Assembly: GCA_017546505.1 (NCBI GenBank)
Contig: JAFYWV010000099.1
Coordinates: forward strand, 62,001-126,000
Direction: 5' to 3'
Length of the DNA: 64,000 nucleotides
From: Bacteroidaceae bacterium
GTDB lineage: Bacteria; Bacteroidota; Bacteroidia; Bacteroidales; Bacteroidaceae
Numbering within the stretch: position 1 is the first letter of the stretch; each line of letters begins with the position of its first letter. The position numbers were made by a program, and so were the translations under genes. Of the stretch, positions 58,246-64,000 are shown piece after piece. A model generated the notes under the pieces. The model searched no databases and was not told where the DNA came from. It was given only the letters and a program-made list of their open reading frames with translations.

Positions 58246-58280
58246 CATAAACGGCAAGCAACGCTTGCCGTTTATGCTAT
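58242..58280. terminator. Bidirectional terminator after uvrA
   Basis: An 18-bp perfect stem (ATAGCATAAACGGCAAGC and its complement) with a 3-base loop overlaps the uvrA stop codon. The 195 bp that follow to 58476 hold nothing I can identify. Confidence 0.75.
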
Positions 58281-58476
58281 ATAATACAGCTACACATACA
58301 AAAGCATTTCACTTTAACCACACTTCGTGTGCTTGAACCTGCTTTCGCTCGCTTTGTGTGTAAGCAAGCTTCCACACATTAACATTGTTGATTTCTTTAT
58401 CACTCGCAGTATAACATCAAACAAGTTTGTGTTAAGCTCGCTTAATCAAGAAATTCGCTTACCCGCAGCTTCCCAC

Positions 58477-59058
58477 TTATATCAACCCATAGAACACCCC
58501 ACCGAACACACCGGCAAGGAGAAGAATTAAAATTGGACTTACCTTAAAGAATTTCATTGCGACGAACGCAGCCACAAACAGTGCCACGCTAACCCAGAAC
58601 TGCAAAGGCGTTTCCGTTGGCGAGCCGAAATTCTCCTCGGTCATCAGCAGCAGTGCAGCCGATGCAATCAAACCCACCACTGCGGGGCGCAACAGACGGA
58701 ACACCGCCTCAACATTCCTGTGCTTGCTATATTTCATAAAGAAACGGCTCACAATGAGCATCAGCACAATCGAAGGCAACATCACTGCAAACGAAGCTGT
58801 CAACGAGCCAAGCACAGCCAACACCTCATTGCCTGTGGCATTGAATACGGCAGTATAACCTACGTAGGTCGCTGAATTTATACCAATGGGGCCGGGTGTC
58901 ATCTGGCTCACCGCCACAATGTCGGTAAACTCCGATGCTGTGAGCCACGCGTGGCGCGTAACCACCTCGCCCTGTATTACCGAGAGCATACCATAGCCAC
59001 CTCCAAAAGAGAAGAGGCCTATCATAAGGAACGAGCAGAGAAGTTCAATAAAAATCAT
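58477..59058 (-). CDS. Chromate transporter family protein ChrA, second half
   Basis: This 193-residue membrane protein matches one CHR domain: the start IGLFSFGGGYGMLSVIQGE, the PGPIGINSATYVGY motif, and about five TM segments. ChrA-type transporters extrude chromate or related anions. In Bacteroidetes they are often made as two separate half proteins that likely pair. It overlaps the upstream half gene by 4 bp, so the two are coupled. The true substrate in this organism is unknown. Confidence 0.9.
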   Translation of the reverse strand: MIFIELLCSFLMIGLFSFGGGYGMLSVIQGEVVTRHAWLTASEFTDIVAVSQMTPGPIGINSATYVGYTAVFNATGNEVLAVLGSLTASFAVMLPSIVLMLIVSRFFMKYSKHRNVEAVFRLLRPAVVGLIASAALLLMTEENFGSPTETPLQFWVSVALFVAAFVAMKFFKVSPILILLLAGVFGGVFYGLI

Positions 59059-59600
59059 TGTTTGCCCCTCCCAATTTTACCCCAAAGAAAACCGGCAACG
59101 CCGGCAACAAGAATCACAAACACCGGCGACACCCCGAATGCCACTATCAGCATTGCCGACAGCACCGGTATCCACGCCATTGTCCACCCCACTTTTGCAC
59201 TCTTTGCCACGTTGAACACAGGCACGGCAATCAGCGCCACCACAGCCGGGCGCAAGCCCTTGAACACGTTGTTCACCACCTCAATGTGGCGGAACTGACG
59301 GAAGAACAGTGCTATGAGCAGTATTATGATAACCGATGGCAACACACAACCGAAAGCAGCCGCCAAAGCACCTGCGACACCGCGCAGCCTGTAGCCTATG
59401 AATACAGCCATATTGACGGCAAACACACCCGGCGCCGACTGCGCCACAGCCAGCAAATCCACAAAATCCTGTTTCTCAATCCAACGGTTACGCTCAACAA
59501 CATCGCTCTCAATGAGCGGTATCATCGCATACCCGCCGCCAAAGGTAAATAGCCCAATGCGGAAGAATGTTGTAAAGAGTTTAAAAAGGGATGTTGGCAT
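59055..59600 (-). CDS. Chromate transporter family protein ChrA, first half
   Basis: The 181-residue partner of the next gene has the CHR motif FRIGLFTFGGGYAMIPLIES and SAPGVFAVNMAVFIGY, with about five TM segments. Here the second motif reads APGVFAVN instead of the TPGPIGIN seen in the other half, so the two halves are not equivalent. The end overlaps the second half by 4 bp. The 200 bp between it and purL contain no clear gene. Confidence 0.9.
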   Translation of the reverse strand: MPTSLFKLFTTFFRIGLFTFGGGYAMIPLIESDVVERNRWIEKQDFVDLLAVAQSAPGVFAVNMAVFIGYRLRGVAGALAAAFGCVLPSVIIILLIALFFRQFRHIEVVNNVFKGLRPAVVALIAVPVFNVAKSAKVGWTMAWIPVLSAMLIVAFGVSPVFVILVAGVAGFLWGKIGRGKQ

Positions 59601-59800
59601 AAAATGTTGTATTATTAAAGAGAATTAAGGGAAACTAAGGTACATTAATGTTCCTTAATTCCCCTACAATTCCAATTATCAGTGGAATGAATAAAAAGAT
59701 AAAGTTCAAGGCTTGCGAAGCCCGATAAACCGCAGTTTACTTTTGCGTAAATGAGGATTTAGAGGGCAAGCGTAACGCAGAAATTTACTTTTTAGTCATT

Positions 59801-62800
59801 TCACTTTACTTTTTCTGCAACCCAGTTATAAGCATTGCGGAAAATCTCAATCCACGGTGTAACATCATCGGCCAAGTGATTAGCAGGATATGTTGCACAC
59901 TGCCAAGGGAAGATAGCACGCTCGGGGTGAGGCATCATTGCAACGTGACGTCCGTTTGCACTTGCAAGAGCTGCAACGTTGAAATCGGAACCGTTGGGGT
60001 TCGCAGGATAGCCCTCGTAAGCATACTGTGCCACGATGTTGTACTTCTCGGCATCGTAAGGGAGTGAGAACTTACCCTCGCCGTGAGCAACCCAAACACC
60101 AAGACGGCTGTTGGAGAGTGAGCCGAAGAGAACACTGTTGTTCTCGGGGATATTCACGCCCACGAACGACGACTCGAACTTGTGCGAGTTGTTGTGCAAC
60201 ATACGGCCACGCTCCTCAAACTCGGGGTTGATAAGGTTTAGCTCCATCATCAGCTGGCAACCGTTACATATACCCAGTGACAGAGTGTCCTCGCGCTGAT
60301 AGAAACGGTCGAGAGCAGCCTTTGCCTTTGGATTGAAGAGGAAGCCACCGGCCCAACCCTTTGCAGAGCCAAGAACGTCGGAGTTAGAGAAACCACCGCA
60401 GAATACGATGAAGTTCACCTCGTCGAGTGTCTCGCGGCCACTGATGAGGTCGGTCATTGTAACGTCCTTCACGTCGAAGCCTGCAAGGTGCATAGCGTAC
60501 GCCATCTCACGCTCGCCGTTTGTACCCTTCTCACGGATGATTGCCGCACGAACACCCGATTTCTCGCGACGGTCGGCCGACATACCGTAATCCTTCAGCA
60601 TACCGCTGAAGCGTGAAGGCAGACGGAAACGCAAAGGCTGGTTCTTGTAGTTCTTCAGACGCTCGCTCGCGCAACCGTTGAAGCTCTGCTTCAAATCCAT
60701 CAGGTACGAGCTGTCATACCATACATCGCGGTAGTGGTCGATATCGAACAGGCGTGTGCGCTTCTCCTTTGCAACGGCAATGTGACGTTTCTCGCAAGGA
60801 ACACCAATCTTCACAAAGCAGATGCCTGCCTCGTCAAGAATCTCCTGCATACGGCACTTGTCCTTGTCGGCAACCTGGATTACCAACGCCGGGTTCTCGG
60901 CAAACAGCAGTTTAACGATATCCTTTTCTACAACGCCGTTGAGGTCAATCTCCATACCGCCTGTCGTGTTGGCGAAACACATCTCAAGCAATGTTGTGAT
61001 GAGACCGCCGGCCGAAATATCGTGACCGGCCATTACAATACCCTCTTTCACAAGGCGCTGTACAGCGTCGAATGCCTCGGCAAAATATTCGGGATTAGCC
61101 ACTGTAGGAACATCGTCACCAATGCAGTTGAGGGTCTGCGCAAAAGCAGAACCACCAAGACGCAAGTGGTCGAAGCTGAAGTCGATATGATAGAAAGCAC
61201 TCTTTGGCTCGTTGACCATTACAGGAGAAACCACCTTGCGTACATCCGATACCTCACCGCCTGCCGAAACAATAACTGTTCCCGGGCTGATTACCTTTGT
61301 ACCATCAGGGTATTTCTGTGTCATTGAGAGAGAGTCCTTACCTGTAGGAACGTTAATCTTCAAGGCGCAGCAGAAGTCGCTGAGTGCCTCAACGCCACGG
61401 TAGAGACGTGCATCCTCACCCTCCTGTGAGCGGCAAGGCCACATCCAGTTGGCACTGAGCGAGATGCTCTTGATGCCGTTTGCAAGCGGAGCGAGGGCTA
61501 TGTTTGTCAAAGCCTCGGACACGGCAAGCACAGAGCCCTTTGCAGGGTCGGCAAGGCCGGCCTGTGGCGCGTGGCCGATAGATGTTGCAATACCCTGCTT
61601 TCCACGGTAGTCGAGTGTAACCACACCGCAGTCGCTGAGTGGCAACTGAATCTCACCCTGGCACTGCTGACGGGCAATCTTACCTGTCACCGAACGGTCT
61701 ACCTTGTTTGTCAACCAATCCTTACAAGCAACAGCCTCAAGACGCAGAACATCGGTCAAGTAATCCTCAATGTTCTCGGCGTCGTACTCGGCATCCTTGT
61801 AGTGGCGCTCGACAGTCTTGTCAAGCATATATGTCTTAGGTGAAGAACCGAACATCTGGCTCACCGAGAGGTCGAACGGACGAACACCGTCGGCCTGCTC
61901 GAATGCAAAGCGGGCATCACCTGTTGTCTCACCTACTACGTACATTGGAGCACGCTCACGCTCGGCAACCTTGCGTACATACTCAATTGCATCTTCCTTG
62001 ATGAGCAAGCCCATACGCTCCTGTGACTCGTTGGCAATGATCTCCTTTGCCGAGAGTGTGCTGTCACCTACAGGCAGGTTTGCCATATTGATTACACCAC
62101 CGCACTCCTCGACAAGCTCGGACAAGCAGTTCACGTGACCTGCCGAACCGTGGTCGTGGATTGAGACAACAGGGTTTGTCTCGTCCTCGCAGAGCGCACG
62201 CACAACGTTGTATGCACGTTTCTGCATCTCGGCATTGGCACGCTGCACGGCGTTCAGCTCAATACCCGAAGAGTAACGGCCTGTATCTACCGATGATACC
62301 GAACCGCCACCAAGACCGATGCGGTAGTTGTCACCACCCATCACAATAACTTTGTTGCCCGGCTCGGGAGCGCCTTTGAGGCAGTCGCGGCGTGTACCGT
62401 AGCCCACACCGCCGGCAAGCATAATAACCTTGTCATATCCGTAGACCTCGTCGTTCTCCTTGTGCTCGAATGTAAGCACTGAGCCGCAGATAAGCGGCTG
62501 GCCGAACTTGTTACCGAAATCCGATGCACCGTTTGATGCCTTTGTCAAAATCTGCTCGGGTGTCTGGTACAACCACTTGCGCACGGGGAGCATCTCCTCC
62601 CACTTGCGGTCGTTATATGTACGTGGATAAGATGTCATATAGACCGCAGTACCGGCAATTGGCCAAGAGCCCTTACCGCCACCCATACGGTCGCGGATTT
62701 CACCACCTGTTCCTGTAGATGCGCCGTTGAAAGGCTCAACGGTTGTGGGGAAGTTGTGTGTCTCGGCCTTGAGCGAGATAACGGTTTCAATATCCTTTAT

Positions 62801-63502
62801 TACGAAATAGTCGGGGATTGAGTGGTCGGCCGGAGCGAACTGCTCAACAACCGGGCCCTGCGCAAAGGCAACATTGTCCTTGTAGGCCGAGATGATGCTG
62901 TTGCGGTTCTCGTTTGTAGTGCGCTTAATCATTGCAAAGAGCGACGATGGCATCTCCTCGCCATCGATGATGAATGTACCGCCGAAAATCTTGTGACGGC
63001 AGTGCTCCGAGTTAATCTGCGCAAAGCCGAACACCTCACTGTCGGTGAGCTTGCGGCCAAGCTCGCCCTCAACACGGTGCAAGTAGTCAATCTCCTCCTT
63101 TGAAAGTGCAAGACCCTCCTGCTCGTTGTAGCTCTCCAAATCCTCGATGAACTCTATTGGCTTTGGCTCAATGTCAACAGTGAATATCTCCTGGTCAAGA
63201 CCACGGTACATACGCTGCAACATTGGGTCATACTCGGCATCCTCATTCTCCACCTCGAAATACTCCTCAATGCGCTGAATGCCGCAAAGACCCATATTCT
63301 GGGTAATCTCCACAGCATTTGTACTCCAGGGAGTAATCATTTCACGACGTGGACCGACGAAAAAGCCATCGACCTTCTCGCCCTCGACCAAAGTTGCCTC
63401 ACCATACAGCCAACAGAGCTTCTCAACATCCTCGGCTGTCAAAACGTTCTTTGTCTGGGTAGCAATTACAGAACCACCCTGTGTACTGAAAAAGTAAATC
63501 AT
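59801..63502 (-). CDS. purL: Phosphoribosylformylglycinamidine synthase PurL (large form)
   Basis: PurL makes FGAM from FGAR, glutamine and ATP in purine synthesis. The 1233-residue single-chain form has an N-terminal PurS-like domain, two AIRS-like synthetase halves (NSEHCRHKIFGG, KAETHNFPTTVEPFNGASTG) and a C-terminal glutamine amidotransferase with the catalytic Cys in ICNGCQLMMEL and the HPERAIFPW end. This fused form is typical of Bacteroidetes and Proteobacteria. It has its own promoter and no neighbour in an operon. Confidence 0.96.
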   Translation of the reverse strand: MIYFFSTQGGSVIATQTKNVLTAEDVEKLCWLYGEATLVEGEKVDGFFVGPRREMITPWSTNAVEITQNMGLCGIQRIEEYFEVENEDAEYDPMLQRMYRGLDQEIFTVDIEPKPIEFIEDLESYNEQEGLALSKEEIDYLHRVEGELGRKLTDSEVFGFAQINSEHCRHKIFGGTFIIDGEEMPSSLFAMIKRTTNENRNSIISAYKDNVAFAQGPVVEQFAPADHSIPDYFVIKDIETVISLKAETHNFPTTVEPFNGASTGTGGEIRDRMGGGKGSWPIAGTAVYMTSYPRTYNDRKWEEMLPVRKWLYQTPEQILTKASNGASDFGNKFGQPLICGSVLTFEHKENDEVYGYDKVIMLAGGVGYGTRRDCLKGAPEPGNKVIVMGGDNYRIGLGGGSVSSVDTGRYSSGIELNAVQRANAEMQKRAYNVVRALCEDETNPVVSIHDHGSAGHVNCLSELVEECGGVINMANLPVGDSTLSAKEIIANESQERMGLLIKEDAIEYVRKVAERERAPMYVVGETTGDARFAFEQADGVRPFDLSVSQMFGSSPKTYMLDKTVERHYKDAEYDAENIEDYLTDVLRLEAVACKDWLTNKVDRSVTGKIARQQCQGEIQLPLSDCGVVTLDYRGKQGIATSIGHAPQAGLADPAKGSVLAVSEALTNIALAPLANGIKSISLSANWMWPCRSQEGEDARLYRGVEALSDFCCALKINVPTGKDSLSMTQKYPDGTKVISPGTVIVSAGGEVSDVRKVVSPVMVNEPKSAFYHIDFSFDHLRLGGSAFAQTLNCIGDDVPTVANPEYFAEAFDAVQRLVKEGIVMAGHDISAGGLITTLLEMCFANTTGGMEIDLNGVVEKDIVKLLFAENPALVIQVADKDKCRMQEILDEAGICFVKIGVPCEKRHIAVAKEKRTRLFDIDHYRDVWYDSSYLMDLKQSFNGCASERLKNYKNQPLRFRLPSRFSGMLKDYGMSADRREKSGVRAAIIREKGTNGEREMAYAMHLAGFDVKDVTMTDLISGRETLDEVNFIVFCGGFSNSDVLGSAKGWAGGFLFNPKAKAALDRFYQREDTLSLGICNGCQLMMELNLINPEFEERGRMLHNNSHKFESSFVGVNIPENNSVLFGSLSNSRLGVWVAHGEGKFSLPYDAEKYNIVAQYAYEGYPANPNGSDFNVAALASANGRHVAMMPHPERAIFPWQCATYPANHLADDVTPWIEIFRNAYNWVAEKVK

Positions 63503-63562
63503 ATATATGATGTTTTGTTTTACATAGCATTTCGCCCAATACTATACGGGCACAATATGGAA

Positions 63563-63570
63563 CAAAAATA
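63563..63570 (-). promoter_or_regulatory. Predicted -7 box of purL
   Basis: On the minus strand TATTTTTG lies about 60 bp before the purL start. T-rich sequence upstream may serve as the -33 element; no exact TTTG is at the ideal distance. Confidence 0.45.
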
Positions 63571-63664
63571 AACAAAAAAAACAATATTACAGATATTTTC
63601 ACAACATTTGTTTTTGTTAATGCAAGATTATTGCAAGAAGCATATTATTATGCGCCGTTTTTTA

Positions 63665-63672
63665 TAACTTTG
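63665..63672 (+). promoter_or_regulatory. Predicted -7 box of the ZIP transporter gene
   Basis: TAACTTTG fits TAnnTTTG; the leader of about 90 bases that follows holds two short hairpins before the ATG. The -33 part is not clear. Confidence 0.45.
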
Positions 63673-63705
63673 CTACAGAAATCCCCTCTACCACCAAAGC
63701 CCTCA

Positions 63706-63736
63706 CTCTCACAGAGAGGAGGTGTCACAAGGTGAC
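63706..63736. repeat. Two adjacent short inverted repeats in the ZIP gene leader
   Basis: CTCTC-ACA-GAGAG (63706-63718) and GTCAC-AAG-GTGAC (63724-63736) are perfect 5-bp stems with 3-base loops, separated by 5 bases. They resemble the palindromic units of intergenic repeats seen in many bacterial genomes; a regulatory role is possible but unsupported. Confidence 0.45.
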
Positions 63737-63768
63737 GGATGGGAGCAATACCGTAAAATAGAAATACA

Positions 63769-64000
63769 ATGGAAACAATCATAGGACTTACAATCCCCTT
63801 CTTGGGAACAGCGCTTGGCGCAGCCATCGTGCTGATGATGCGTGGTGGCATAAGTGAAAAGACAAACAGCGCAATGCTCGGCTTTGCATCGGGCGTTATG
63901 GTGGCAGCCAGTTTCTGGTCGCTGCTGCAACCCGCATTGGAGCAGGTTGGCGATGGCATAGGCAACACCTGGCCTGTACTCACAGGCTTTGCTGCCGGCA
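63769..64000 (+). CDS. ZIP family metal transporter, partial (N-terminus only)
   Basis: The visible 77 residues read METIIGLTIPFLGTALGAAI, then a TM region with GFASGVMVAASFWSLLQPAL, which matches the start of ZIP (ZupT/GufA-like) transporters of zinc, iron or manganese. The metal-binding His residues would lie outside the window. The start is the ATG at 63769, preceded by the leader with two small hairpins. Confidence 0.85.
   Translation, partial: METIIGLTIPFLGTALGAAIVLMMRGGISEKTNSAMLGFASGVMVAASFWSLLQPALEQVGDGIGNTWPVLTGFAAG

Noticed and set aside
1-64000. CRISPR array, rRNA operon, prophage or insertion sequence
   Set aside because: No regularly spaced direct repeats, no rRNA sequence, no phage structural genes and no transposase were recognised.

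Overview
This window is chromosomal DNA from a member of the Bacteroidales, most like Prevotellaceae or Bacteroidaceae. Four things show this. There is a SusC/SusD pair with DUF4843 and PKD-like lipoprotein partners. Several secreted proteins end in a T9SS-like C-terminal sorting tail. Promoters fit the Bacteroidetes pattern TTTG-N19-22-TAnnTTTG. Housekeeping gene orders typical of the phylum are present (rsfS-ftsH-cdsA; parA-parB-DUF5683-mltD-rel). One tRNA is present, tRNA-Gln(CTG), without an encoded CCA.

Layout. 1-9.8 kb, minus strand: an outer-membrane uptake locus with a TlpA-like thioredoxin, a large repetitive secreted protein, SusC, SusD, a DUF4843 lipoprotein and a partial PKD-like lipoprotein. 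10.1-10.7 kb: a thioredoxin lipoprotein with an unusual Cys/Lys/Glu-rich repeat segment. 10.9-16.4 kb: tRNA-Gln, rsfS, ftsH, cdsA, and lpxB/surE on the opposite strand. 16.5-19.4 kb: a secreted GH84 beta-N-acetylglucosaminidase. 19.6-25.8 kb: parA, parB, a DUF5683 membrane protein, a MltD-type transglycosylase and a bifunctional RelA/SpoT enzyme.

25.8-36.9 kb is the accessory island and the most interesting part. An AT-rich minus-strand operon runs from a strong promoter at about 34.95 kb through a small DUF3244-like protein, a T9SS-tailed secreted protein and two large RHS/YD-repeat proteins. The second RHS protein carries a C-terminal tip with LAS/MepA-type murein peptidase motifs. Four bases downstream is a small lipoprotein, the best candidate for its periplasmic immunity protein. 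After it comes a second, truncated copy of the RHS core end, abutting the 3' end of rel. Divergent to the operon is a TPR-TM-HTH regulator gene broken by a frameshift, with a direct repeat near the operon promoter. I read the island as a polymorphic toxin-immunity locus whose warhead attacks peptidoglycan.

36.9-50.8 kb: rsmD, a DUF3822 protein, a membrane-anchored hypothetical, a SF1 helicase, alaS, an M23 peptidase with a MerR regulator, a cardiolipin synthase, a HAD phosphatase, a DUF456 membrane protein and a large outer-membrane beta-barrel protein. 50.9-53.3 kb is less ordinary: a small unknown ORF with a promoter box almost touching its start, an imperfect inverted-repeat element of about 150 bp, and an unknown lipoprotein followed closely by a sigma-like factor. 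53.3-64 kb: a GNAT acetyltransferase, a GHL10 lipoprotein, uvrA, a split ChrA transporter pair, purL, and the start of a ZIP-family metal transporter.
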